This document shows, piece by piece, positions 52,545 to 60,658 of a stretch of 64,000 nucleotides of DNA (position 1 is the first letter of the stretch; every line of letters starts with the position of its first letter). The DNA is from Erysipelatoclostridium sp. An173 (GTDB lineage Bacteria > Bacillota_I > Bacilli_A > Erysipelotrichales > Coprobacillaceae): positions 43,876 through 107,875 of the forward strand of contig NZ_NFKR01000006.1 of NCBI RefSeq assembly GCF_002160495.1, read 5' to 3'. The position numbers and the translations under genes were made by a program. The notes beneath the pieces were generated by a model. The model worked only from the letters and a program-made list of their open reading frames with translations. It was not told where the DNA came from and did no database searches.

Positions 52545-54292
52545 TTAATTTTAAAGAAGATGAACAATTAAGCGTGTTAAATCATTCTTGTGCTCATGTT
52601 ATGGCACAGGCTGTTAAGCATTTATATCCTCAAGCTAAATTCTGGGTTGGGCCAGTAGTTAGCGAAGGATTTTATTATGATATCGATTTAGGTGAAGATG
52701 TTATAAAAGATGAAGACATTCCTAAAATCGAAAAAGAAATGAAAAAAATCTGTAAAGATGGAAAAAGAATTGTTCGTGAAGAATTGAGTAAAGAACAAGC
52801 TTTAGAAATGTTTAAAGATGATGAATACAAAATTGATCTAATTAACAATTTTGAAGAAGGAACAAACATTAGCTGTTATCGTCAAGGTGACTTTGTAGAT
52901 TTATGTCGTGGTCCTCATGTTGAAACTGTTAAAGCATGTAAAAATTTTAAATTGATCAAACATTCTGGTGCTTACTGGAAAGGTGATAAAAACAATAAAG
53001 TACTACAAAGAATTTATGGAGTATGTTTTCCTACACCAGAAGCATTAAAAGAACATTTAGATTTATTAGAAGATGCTAAAAATCGCGATCATCGTAAAAT
53101 CGGAAAAGATTTGAGCTTATTTATGAACCATCGTTTAGTTGGTTCTGGGATGCCAATGTGGTTACCTAAAGGGGCATTTATTAGAAGACAATTAGAAAAT
53201 TATATTTATGAAAAAGAACGGGCATTAGGATATGATCATGTTTATAGCCCATGTGTCGGAACTGTTGATTTATATAAAACTTCAGGACATTGGGATCATT
53301 ATAAAGATGATATGTTCCCAGTAATGAAAGTTGATGAAGAAGAGTTTGTTTTACGTCCGATGAACTGTCCACATCACATGTTAATTTACAAAAATTCATT
53401 ACATTCATATCGTGATTTACCAATTCGTATTGGTGAATTTGCTACTGATTTTAGATATGAAGCTAGTGGTTCTGTTAAAGGACTTGAACGTGTTCGTTGT
53501 ATGTGTCAAAATGATGCTCATTTATTTGTAACACCTGAACAAATTGGTGAAGAATTTAAACGAGTAGTTAATTTGATCTTAGATGTATATAAAGATTTTG
53601 GTATTAAAGATTATAAATTCAGATTATCTTTACGTGATAAAGATGATAAAGAAAAATATTTTGATGATGACCAAATGTGGGATGAAGCAGAAGCTAAATT
53701 ACGTGAAGTATTAACAGAACTTAATTTAGATTATTTTGAAGCTAAAGGTGAAGCTGCTTTCTATGGTCCTAAATTAGATGTTGAAGTTAAACCAGCAGTA
53801 GGACCAGAAGTTACATTATCTACATGTCAATTAGATTTCTTATTACCAAGAAGATTTGAATTAACTTATGTTGACAATAACGGTATTAAACAAACACCAG
53901 TTGTTTTACACCGTGCTATTTTTGGAACATTCGATCGCTTTACTGCATTTTTAATTGAAGAAACAAAAGGGGTATTCCCATTATGGTTATCTCCAGTGCA
54001 AGTCAAAGTATTACCAGTTAATAATGAATATCATTTAGAATATGCTAAAGAAGTAGAATCATTATTAAAACAACAAGGATTTAGAGTAGAATTAGATGCT
54101 CGTGAAGAAAAATTAGGATATCGAATTCGTGAAGGACAAATGGAAAAAGTACCTTACTTGTTAGTTTTAGGAAATAATGAACGTGATGAAAAAACTGTTA
54201 CATACCGTGAACATGGTCAACAAAAACAAACAACTGTACCTTTCGATGAATTCACTAAAATGATGAAAGAAAAAATCGAAAATCGCCAATAA
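52541..54292 (+). CDS. thrS: Threonine--tRNA ligase lacking the TGS domain
   Basis: The 583-aa product begins directly with the N2 editing domain (LNHSCAHVMAQAVKHLYPQ, HxxxH, and the DLCRGPHV Cys/His). The usual N-terminal TGS domain (~60 aa) is absent. The catalytic core has zinc ligands (MNCPHHM Cys, QNDAHLF His, VLHRAIFGTFDRF His), class II motif 2 in FRYEASGSVKGLERVR, and the C-terminal anticodon domain. The start overlaps the GNAT gene by 4 bp, and no in-frame upstream start exists that would add TGS. Confidence 0.96.
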   Translation: MINFKEDEQLSVLNHSCAHVMAQAVKHLYPQAKFWVGPVVSEGFYYDIDLGEDVIKDEDIPKIEKEMKKICKDGKRIVREELSKEQALEMFKDDEYKIDLINNFEEGTNISCYRQGDFVDLCRGPHVETVKACKNFKLIKHSGAYWKGDKNNKVLQRIYGVCFPTPEALKEHLDLLEDAKNRDHRKIGKDLSLFMNHRLVGSGMPMWLPKGAFIRRQLENYIYEKERALGYDHVYSPCVGTVDLYKTSGHWDHYKDDMFPVMKVDEEEFVLRPMNCPHHMLIYKNSLHSYRDLPIRIGEFATDFRYEASGSVKGLERVRCMCQNDAHLFVTPEQIGEEFKRVVNLILDVYKDFGIKDYKFRLSLRDKDDKEKYFDDDQMWDEAEAKLREVLTELNLDYFEAKGEAAFYGPKLDVEVKPAVGPEVTLSTCQLDFLLPRRFELTYVDNNGIKQTPVVLHRAIFGTFDRFTAFLIEETKGVFPLWLSPVQVKVLPVNNEYHLEYAKEVESLLKQQGFRVELDAREEKLGYRIREGQMEKVPYLLVLGNNERDEKTVTYREHGQQKQTTVPFDEFTKMMKEKIENRQ

Positions 54293-54320
54293 AACATCTG
54301 ACTTACAGATGTTTTATTAT
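54291..54320 (+). terminator. Terminator of thrS
   Basis: AAAACATCTG (54291-54300) and CAGATGTTTT (54306-54315) flank ACTTA. Confidence 0.85.
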
Positions 54321-54361
54321 TCAATATGATGATATAATAAATAAAAAAAGGAGTGTAAAAA

Positions 54362-55246
54362 ATGTCGTTATATTTAGCAATGGATGTTGGTGGAACATCA
54401 ATAAAATACGGGGTAATTGATGATGAAGGTAACGTAAGTAATCAAGGGAAAATTGTTACTCCTGATAGTTTAGATAAAATGTACGTGGAAATGGAAAAAA
54501 TTTATCATGACTTAAATCAAGAAGTAGAAGGATTAGCTTTAAGTATGCCAGGTGCTGTTGATAGTGAAGTAGGTGTTATTAAAGGTTCTAGTGCTTTAGA
54601 TTATATTCATGGTCCAAATATTAAAGAGGATTTACAAGCACGTTTAAATTTAAAAGTAACGCTTGAAAACGATGCTAACTGTGCAGCTTTAGCTGAAGTT
54701 TGGAAAGGTGCAGCTAGCGATGTTGATGATTGTATGTTTATCGTAAGTGGAACTGGAATCGGTGGTGCTGTCGTTAAGAATCGTTTAATTCATCGTGGTA
54801 AACATCTTCATGGTGGAGAATTTGGTTACATGGTAGCTTTAAACGATATTGAAAATGATGAGTATATTTCTTGGTCAGAAGCTGGATCAACTGTAGCTGT
54901 TGTAAAAGCAGTAGCTAAAGAATTAGGGGTTGAACCTGAGACTTTAGATGGTAAAGAAATTTTTGATCATGCTAGTGAAAATCCAGTTTACCAAAAATAT
55001 GTGAATCAGTACTTTAGTGTATTAGCTATGGGAATTTATAATCTTCAATATGTTTATGATCCAGAAAAAATTGTTATTGGTGGTGCTATTAGTGCTCGTG
55101 ATGATTTACTTGAACAATTAGAAAAACATTTAGATAAAATTTATACTAAAATCCCTCATGCTAAAATTCGCCCTCAAGTAGTTAAGTGTAAATTCGCTAA
55201 TCAAGCCAATTTAATTGGTGCAGTTTATAATTTTATTAACAGTTAG
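54362..55246 (+). CDS. ROK-family sugar kinase
   Basis: The 294-aa product has AMDVGGTSIKYGVID (phosphate 1), LENDANCAALAEVWKGAA with the catalytic Asp, and VSGTGIGGAVV, typical for ROK glucokinases/fructokinases. The Cys-rich zinc motif of many ROK proteins is not present (HGGEFGYMVAL follows instead). The sugar is unknown. It is monocistronic, between the thrS terminator and a small barrel-like protein gene. Confidence 0.92.
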   Translation: MSLYLAMDVGGTSIKYGVIDDEGNVSNQGKIVTPDSLDKMYVEMEKIYHDLNQEVEGLALSMPGAVDSEVGVIKGSSALDYIHGPNIKEDLQARLNLKVTLENDANCAALAEVWKGAASDVDDCMFIVSGTGIGGAVVKNRLIHRGKHLHGGEFGYMVALNDIENDEYISWSEAGSTVAVVKAVAKELGVEPETLDGKEIFDHASENPVYQKYVNQYFSVLAMGIYNLQYVYDPEKIVIGGAISARDDLLEQLEKHLDKIYTKIPHAKIRPQVVKCKFANQANLIGAVYNFINS

Positions 55247-55305
55247 ACATTAAAAATTCATAAAGATATAGTATAATTATAAAAAATAAGTAGGGGAGAT
55301 TTGAG

Positions 55306-55980
55306 ATGAAAAAAGTAGCACCTAAAATAAATACGCAACTACGTAGCCATACTATATTAGTACCTGAATGTATTCGGGAAGCAACAGGAATTGTTATTAA
55401 TGGAAAAAGAATTAAGTCATTATTATTTTCAACCGATGTTGCAGTGATTTCTAACTGTAATGCTGATGCTGTAATAGCAGTATATCCTTTTACACCAACT
55501 ATGCAAATTACAAATTCAATTATTGACGTTGCTCAAAGACCAGTATTTGCAGGTGTTGGTGGTGGAACTACAGCAGGACCACGTGTAAGAGAGATTGCTT
55601 TAGATGCTGAATTACATGGGGCAACTGCAGTTGTATTAAATGCACCAACTAAAACAGAATTTATTCAGCAATTATCTGACTATGTAGATATTCCGGTCGT
55701 ATTATCAATTGTTTCTTTGGATGAAAATCTAGAAGAACGGATGTTGTATACCGGTGCTAAAATTGTTAATGTATCAGGCGGGAAGAATACAGCTGCTATA
55801 GTTAAAGAATTACGAAAAATATCACCGGATTTTCCAATTATTGCTACTGGTGGACCTACTGTTGAAACAATTAAAGAGGTAATTGAAGCTGGTGCTAATG
55901 CTGTTACATATACACCACCTTCAAACGGGGATATTTTTAAAGAGATGATGGAAGAATACCGTCAACGCTGTCATAAATAA
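55306..55980 (+). CDS. TIM-barrel-like protein of unknown function
   Basis: The 224-aa product has repeated beta-alpha units: VISNCNADAVIAVYPFTPT, VFAGVGGGTTAGPR, HGATAVVLNAPT, VDIPVVLSIVS, AKIVNVSGG, and a phosphate-site-like IIATGGPTVETIKEVIEAGANAVTYTPPSNG. This pattern suggests a small (beta/alpha)8 barrel that binds a phosphate compound, like indole-glycerol-phosphate synthase relatives, but no family can be named. A terminator follows. Confidence 0.75.
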   Translation: MKKVAPKINTQLRSHTILVPECIREATGIVINGKRIKSLLFSTDVAVISNCNADAVIAVYPFTPTMQITNSIIDVAQRPVFAGVGGGTTAGPRVREIALDAELHGATAVVLNAPTKTEFIQQLSDYVDIPVVLSIVSLDENLEERMLYTGAKIVNVSGGKNTAAIVKELRKISPDFPIIATGGPTVETIKEVIEAGANAVTYTPPSNGDIFKEMMEEYRQRCHK

Positions 55981-56010
55981 TGGTAGATTTTAAATCTACC
56001 ATTATTATTT
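55979..56010 (+). terminator. Terminator after the barrel-like gene
   Basis: AATGGTAGATTT and AAATCTACCATT form a tight palindrome overlapping the stop codon, followed by ATTATTT. Confidence 0.75.
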
Positions 56011-56061
56011 ATATTGTTGAAACAATTAATTTATTGTAAAATAGTCGATGAGGTGTAAGAA

Positions 56062-56940
56062 ATGAAACAATATTTAGAAATGTGTAAATATGTATTAGAA
56101 CATGGTGAAGATCGTCAAGATCGTACTGGAACTGGAACACGGAGTGTTTTTGGTTATCAAACTAGATATGATTTAAGAGAAGGTTTTCCTTTAATGACAA
56201 CTAAGAAAATGTTTTTACGGCCAATTGCTGAAGAACTATTATGGTTTATTAAAGGTGATACAAATATTAAATATTTAGTTGATCGTAATGTAAAAATATG
56301 GAATGAGTGGCCATATGAAGCTTTTAAAAAATCATCTGATTACCATGGTGAAACAATCGAAGAGTTTGTTGAAAAAATTAAAACAGATGATGAATTTGCT
56401 TTAAAACATGCTGATTTAGGGCCGGTTTATGGAGCTCAATGGCGTGATTTTAATTATGAGGGTGTTGATCAATTAGCTAAGCTGGTTGATAGTTTAAAAA
56501 ACAATCCTTTTTCAAGACGTCATATTATTTGTGCTTGGAATCCTGCTCAGGTAGATAACATGGCTTTACCACCATGTCATGCTTTTTTACAATTTTATGT
56601 TAGTGCTGATAAAAAATATTTATCTTGTCAATTATATCAAAGAAGTGCTGATATTTTTTTAGGAGTACCTTTTAATATTGCATCATATGCATTGATGACA
56701 GAAATGCTGGCACGAACTTGCGGTTATGAGGCTAAAGAATTTATTCATACAATTGGTGATGCTCATATTTATAGAAATCATTTTGATGTTGTCAAAGAAC
56801 AGATTTCACGTAAACCGTTACCTATGTGTAAACTTGTTTTAAACCCTGAAGTAAAATCAATTTTTGATTATAAAATTGAAGATATCAAAATTGAAGGATA
56901 TCAAAGTTATGGAAGATTAGTAGGAAAGGTAAGTGTATAA
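56062..56940 (+). CDS. thyA: Thymidylate synthase
   Basis: ThyA makes dTMP from dUMP and methylene-THF. The 292-aa product has [14 protein letters not shown], the substrate-binding [11 protein letters not shown] and the catalytic Cys in [30 protein letters not shown], and the [17 protein letters not shown] block ([13 protein letters not shown]). The stop overlaps the start of folA by one base, as is common for thyA-folA. Confidence 0.98.
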   Translation: MKQYLEMCKYVLEHGEDRQDRTGTGTRSVFGYQTRYDLREGFPLMTTKKMFLRPIAEELLWFIKGDTNIKYLVDRNVKIWNEWPYEAFKKSSDYHGETIEEFVEKIKTDDEFALKHADLGPVYGAQWRDFNYEGVDQLAKLVDSLKNNPFSRRHIICAWNPAQVDNMALPPCHAFLQFYVSADKKYLSCQLYQRSADIFLGVPFNIASYALMTEMLARTCGYEAKEFIHTIGDAHIYRNHFDVVKEQISRKPLPMCKLVLNPEVKSIFDYKIEDIKIEGYQSYGRLVGKVSV

Positions 56941-57410
56941 TGATTAATATTATTGTTGCAACAGATGAAGATCTTTTAATTGGTAAAAAGGATTCTAAAA
57001 ATGGGATGCCATGGAATGTACCTGAGGATTTGAAACATTTTAAGGCAACTACAATAAATAAGACTATTTTAATGGGATTAACAACATATCAAGCTATTGG
57101 TAGACCATTACCTAATCGTAAAACTATCGTTGTAAGTTTAGAGCCGTTTGAAGATGATCGAGTTGAAGTTAGAGATTCGTTAGAAGAAGTTATCAAGGAG
57201 TATCAAACAAGCGGTGAAGATTTATATATTTCTGGTGGTGCTTCTATTTATCGTCAATGTTTGCCAATCGCTGATCAGTTAATGATTTCTAGGATCCCAG
57301 GGAAACATGAAGGGGAAACTTATTTTCCTGATTTTAAAGAATATGGTTATCAATTAGTGGAAACTAAGCCATTTGAAACTTTTACTTTAGAAATATATAG
57401 AAGGGGATAG
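56940..57410 (+). CDS. folA: Dihydrofolate reductase
   Basis: DHFR regenerates THF from the dihydrofolate produced by ThyA. The 156-aa product has NGMPWNVPEDLKHFK (substrate/Trp loop), ILMGLTTYQAIGRPLPNRKTIVVS (NADPH site) and YISGGASIYRQCLPIADQ. It is translationally coupled to thyA and followed by plsC after 2 bp. Confidence 0.97.
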   Translation: MINIIVATDEDLLIGKKDSKNGMPWNVPEDLKHFKATTINKTILMGLTTYQAIGRPLPNRKTIVVSLEPFEDDRVEVRDSLEEVIKEYQTSGEDLYISGGASIYRQCLPIADQLMISRIPGKHEGETYFPDFKEYGYQLVETKPFETFTLEIYRRG

Positions 57411-57412
57411 AA

Positions 57413-58129
57413 ATGAAAAGAATTGCATTGATTGTTATCAGAGTAATTTGGTATTTGCCATACTGGTGGGGTTATAAAGTAAATAAGTTTAAAAATACTA
57501 AAAAATACTCATTAGAAGAAAGATATGCTTTTGTTTATAGCGTTGTTCCAAAAATTATAAAAAAAGGTCGTATTGAGTTGAAATGCTATGGATTAGAAAA
57601 TTTACCGGAAAAATCTGGTTATTTTGTAGCACCTAATCATCAGGGATTATTTGATCCAGTAGCTATTTTTAGTACTCATGAACGTCCTATTCGGGCAATC
57701 GTAAAAAAAGAATTAACATCAGTTATTTTGGTAAAAGACGTTTTAAAAATGCTGGAATTTGTTCCAATGGATCGTAGTAACGTTCGTGGCAGTGCTAAGA
57801 TTATTAAATATGTAGCAAACGAGGTTGCTAATGGACAAAATTTCTTTGTTTTCCCTGAAGGAACTCGAAGTAAAAAAGGTAATCAGATATTAGATTTTAA
57901 AGGTGGTACCTTTAAAATTGCCACTAAAGCTAAAGCACCAATCGTACCAGTAGCAATAATTGATAGTTATAAAGTATTCGATCGTAATACAATCAAGAAA
58001 ACAACGGCACAGATTCATTATTTAAAACCGATATATTATGATGAATATAAAGATTTGCATACTAATGATATTGCTAAACTGGTTCATGATCGAGTTGAAG
58101 AATGTATAAAGGAATATGATAAAAATTAA
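57413..58129 (+). CDS. plsC: 1-acyl-sn-glycerol-3-phosphate acyltransferase
   Basis: PlsC acylates lysophosphatidic acid to phosphatidic acid at the inner membrane. The 238-aa product has an N-terminal hydrophobic segment (IALIVIRVIWYLPYWW), the catalytic APNHQGLFDPVAIF (HX4D-like NHxxxxD), FVPMDRSN and FPEGTRSKKGN (FPEGTR). It is the third gene of the thyA-folA-plsC operon. Confidence 0.93.
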   Translation: MKRIALIVIRVIWYLPYWWGYKVNKFKNTKKYSLEERYAFVYSVVPKIIKKGRIELKCYGLENLPEKSGYFVAPNHQGLFDPVAIFSTHERPIRAIVKKELTSVILVKDVLKMLEFVPMDRSNVRGSAKIIKYVANEVANGQNFFVFPEGTRSKKGNQILDFKGGTFKIATKAKAPIVPVAIIDSYKVFDRNTIKKTTAQIHYLKPIYYDEYKDLHTNDIAKLVHDRVEECIKEYDKN

Positions 58130-58163
58130 GTATAACTGGTAAAAAACTAGTTATACTTTTTAA
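58128..58163 (+). terminator. Terminator of the thyA-folA-plsC operon
   Basis: AAGTATAACTGGT and ACTAGTTATACTT form a 13-bp stem with one G-U pair and an AAAAA loop, followed by Ts. The left arm overlaps the plsC stop. Confidence 0.85.
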
Positions 58164-58178
58164 TTTTTGTTATAATCT

Positions 58179-58196
58179 ATTTAGACATCTATCTAA
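58179..58196. promoter_or_regulatory. Likely operator of the ArsR/SdpR-SdpI pair
   Basis: TTTAGA and TCTAAA flank CATCTA just upstream of the ribosome binding site, overlapping the probable -10 region. The position fits autorepression by the ArsR-type gene. Confidence 0.45.
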
Positions 58197-58214
58197 ATAT
58201 CAAGGAGGGTATTA

Positions 58215-58490
58215 ATGGGATTTGCAGAAACTTTTAAAGCATTAAGTGATCCGGTTCGACGAGAAATTTTATTATTGTTAAAAGATCAAACACTTTCAGC
58301 TGGTGAAATTGCTAAACATTTTAAAATGACTCAAGCGACTGTTTCTTATCATTTGTCAAAATTAAAACAAGCTGATTTGATTTTTGAAAATAAATATAAA
58401 AATTATATTTATTATGAGCTAAATACATCAGTATTAGAAGAAGTGATATTGTGGTTAAGTCAATTTGGAGGCGACAATAATGAAAAATAA
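58215..58490 (+). CDS. ArsR/SdpR-family repressor
   Basis: The 91-aa winged-helix protein has FAETFKALSDPVRREILLLLKD, LSAGEIAKHFKMTQATVSYHLSKL and IFENKYKNYIYYELN, close to SdpR-type (autorepressor of sdpI). No metal-binding Cys are present. It overlaps the SdpI-like gene by 11 bp. A palindrome-like TTTAGACATCTATCTAAA (58179-58196) lies in its promoter and is the likely operator. Confidence 0.92.
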   Translation: MGFAETFKALSDPVRREILLLLKDQTLSAGEIAKHFKMTQATVSYHLSKLKQADLIFENKYKNYIYYELNTSVLEEVILWLSQFGGDNNEK

Positions 58491-59106
58491 ACAAATTTTA
58501 ATAACTAGTGGAGCATGCTTAATACCATCAGTATTTGGTGTACTAATCTATAATCAATTACCAGCAAAATTGCCAATTCATTGGAATTTTTCTGGGCAAA
58601 TCGACAGTTATGGAAATAAAGCTATTGTAGTATTTGGATTGCCAGTATTAATGTGTTTAATTCAAGCTTTTATGATGTTTATGTTACTAAACGATCCTAA
58701 AGGTCGTAGCCACTCTAATAAAATGATTAAAGTTGTTAGCTGGATTATTCCGGGGTTGACCATTATAATAGAAGCAATTACATTTGCTGTGGCTTTTGGG
58801 TATCATATTTCAATAAATTTTGTTATACCATTATTAATAGGAATAATATTTATTATATTAGGCAATTATTTACCAAAATGTCGCCAAAATTATATGATTG
58901 GTTATCGTTTGCCATGGACTTTAAATAATCGTGAAAACTGGAACCGAACTAATCGACTAGCTGGTTATATCATGGTAATAGGTGGTTTAATAACAATTAT
59001 TGCTAGTTTCTTTAACGTTGCGTTTTATGCCTTGTTAGTTGTCGTATTGGTTTTAGTAGTTGTTCCGTTTATATATTCGTTTTTAATTTATCGTAGCGGA
59101 TTATAA
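58480..59106 (+). CDS. SdpI-like (DUF1648) integral membrane protein
   Basis: The 208-aa product has six or so membrane segments. The N-terminal DUF1648 block is YNQLPAKLPIHWNFSGQIDSYGNK, and the SdpI part has YLPKCRQNYMIGYRLPWTLNNRENW. In B. subtilis SdpI confers immunity to the SdpC toxin and, with SdpR, senses it. No sdpABC is seen here, so this may be an orphan immunity/sensor pair. GGAGG within the arsR end provides the RBS for the ATG at 58480. Confidence 0.9.
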   Translation: MKNKQILITSGACLIPSVFGVLIYNQLPAKLPIHWNFSGQIDSYGNKAIVVFGLPVLMCLIQAFMMFMLLNDPKGRSHSNKMIKVVSWIIPGLTIIIEAITFAVAFGYHISINFVIPLLIGIIFIILGNYLPKCRQNYMIGYRLPWTLNNRENWNRTNRLAGYIMVIGGLITIIASFFNVAFYALLVVVLVLVVVPFIYSFLIYRSGL

Positions 59107-59176
59107 AGGATTTTTATTGTTTTAAATTATTAGATAATATGATATATTTATACTAAAGTGTTAGGAGGGTATAAAA

Positions 59177-59500
59177 ATGGCATTAAAAGATGCATATAAG
59201 TATATTAATACAAATTTAAATTTATCATTTGAGTTAAGTGAAGACATTGAAGATGGATTAGTATTTGGATGTCAGGACTTAATCGAAGATATGGAAAAAG
59301 ATATTGAAAAATATGGTAAGGATCAAATGGTTCGTTTATATCCTGATACATTAGGAATAACTTTAGTTTTTGATAGTTATGAAATTATTGATGAAAATAC
59401 TAAAACAACTGATTATAAACCATATATTGATTTAACTTTAGGACAAGCATTAAATGTTTATAAATTACAAGATGGTGAATCTATTAATATTGAAAATTAA
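59177..59500 (+). CDS. Hypothetical protein, 107 aa
   Basis: This is an acidic soluble protein: DAYKYINTNLNLSFELSEDIE, DLIEDMEKDIEKYGKDQMVR and a beta-rich C-terminal part (LGITLVFDSYEIIDENT, YIDLTLGQALNVYKL). I do not recognise a family. AGGAGGG lies before the ATG and a terminator follows, so the gene stands alone. Confidence 0.7.
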   Translation: MALKDAYKYINTNLNLSFELSEDIEDGLVFGCQDLIEDMEKDIEKYGKDQMVRLYPDTLGITLVFDSYEIIDENTKTTDYKPYIDLTLGQALNVYKLQDGESINIEN

Positions 59501-59528
59501 GAGGCTAGTATAACTAGCTCTTTTTATT
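59500..59528 (+). terminator. Terminator of the 107-aa gene
   Basis: GAGGCTAGT and ACTAGCTC pair with one bulge over ATA, followed by TTTTTATT. Confidence 0.75.
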
Positions 59529-59541
59529 ATGGTGGTTAAAG

Positions 59542-60195
59542 ATGTATATAGATGTAAATAATACTAAATTATATTATGAAATTATTGGTAAAGGTGATCC
59601 ATTAATTCTTCTTCATGGTAACGGTGAAGATCATCATATTTTTGATAGTGCAGTTATCATTTTAAAAGACTATTTTACTTGTTATTGTATTGATAGTCGT
59701 GGACATGGTCAAAGTATGCCAATAGAAAAATATGATTATCAAGATATGGCTAATGATTTAATTGCTTTTATAACGCAATTAAATTTACATAAGGTTACTC
59801 TTTATGGTTTTAGTGATGGTGGAATTATTGGGTTATTAATTGCTAGTCAAACAAATTTATTAAGCAGATTAATTATAAGTGGTGCTAATTGTAATCCTCA
59901 TGGGTTAAAAATAAAGACATATTTAGAGATGAAATTAAGTTATATTTTAAAACATGACCCTAAAATAGAATTGATGTTGAATCAACCAGCAATAACTAAT
60001 GAACAGTTAAATAAGATAACTATTCCTGTATTGGTGTTAGCTGGCAGCAAAGATGTGATCAAAAAGAAGCATACTTTAAATCTAGTAAGGGAGATTGCTA
60101 ATAGTGAATTAAAAATTTTAACTGGTGAAACTCATGGTAGTTATATAATAAATAGTACTAAGATAGCTAAAATAATACTTGAATATATAAAATAG
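59542..60195 (+). CDS. Alpha/beta hydrolase
   Basis: The 217-aa product has YYEIIGKGDPLILLHGNGEDHHIF (oxyanion region), CIDSRGHGQSMP, the nucleophile elbow LYGFSDGGIIGLL (Ser), the acid in VLAGSKDVIKK and the His in LTGETHGSYI. It is a small cytoplasmic hydrolase of unknown substrate. It converges with the HD-domain gene, the two ends sharing a hairpin. Confidence 0.88.
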   Translation: MYIDVNNTKLYYEIIGKGDPLILLHGNGEDHHIFDSAVIILKDYFTCYCIDSRGHGQSMPIEKYDYQDMANDLIAFITQLNLHKVTLYGFSDGGIIGLLIASQTNLLSRLIISGANCNPHGLKIKTYLEMKLSYILKHDPKIELMLNQPAITNEQLNKITIPVLVLAGSKDVIKKKHTLNLVREIANSELKILTGETHGSYIINSTKIAKIILEYIK

Positions 60196-60215
60196 GGGAC
60201 AATTATTTGTCCCCT
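60194..60215. terminator. Hairpin between convergent genes
   Basis: AGGGGACAA (60194-60202) and TTGTCCCCT (60207-60215) with a TTAT loop. Both neighbouring stop codons touch it. T-tracts are weak on both sides, so termination strength is uncertain. Confidence 0.55.
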
Positions 60216-60658
60216 AAAAGTCGATTGATTCGAGCTTGTTTTTCATTGCTTAAAATGGCCTGGCTATCACTAAGATATAAAACTAATGTATCAGCATCTT
60301 TGATTAACTCACTGTATGGATCATCGATTCTTTCTTTATGTGAATGATTTCTAATTGCAGTTACGATAGTTGAAATTTCTTCGTTAGTAAACAAGCCTTC
60401 CTTTTTTAAAATATCATTTGCAATCATAGCGCTTCTATTAGCGTGATCAAAGCTGGAATTAAATTTATATGTAGCAATATCATGAAGAATTCCAATAATT
60501 GCAGCTATTTCAATGTCTAGATTATTAATTCTAGCTAAATATTGACACATTGTAGTTACACTAAATAAATGATCTAAACCATCTTTTCTTTTATTTTTAG
60601 AACAATCAGTAGTTAAAATTTGATAAACTTCATCTTTTATTATTTCATAGCGATTCAT
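60203..60658 (-). CDS. HD-domain phosphohydrolase-like protein
   Basis: The 151-aa product has the HD-domain metal ligands in order: DGLDHLFSV, IGILHDIATY (HD), SFDHANRSA, RNHSHKE, and KDADTLVLY. Such small HD proteins hydrolyse nucleotides or phosphates; the substrate is unknown. The ATG at 60658 overlaps the stop of the methyltransferase gene by 4 bp (ATGA), so both are in one transcript. Confidence 0.85.
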   Translation of the reverse strand: MNRYEIIKDEVYQILTTDCSKNKRKDGLDHLFSVTTMCQYLARINNLDIEIAAIIGILHDIATYKFNSSFDHANRSAMIANDILKKEGLFTNEEISTIVTAIRNHSHKERIDDPYSELIKDADTLVLYLSDSQAILSNEKQARINRLLGDK

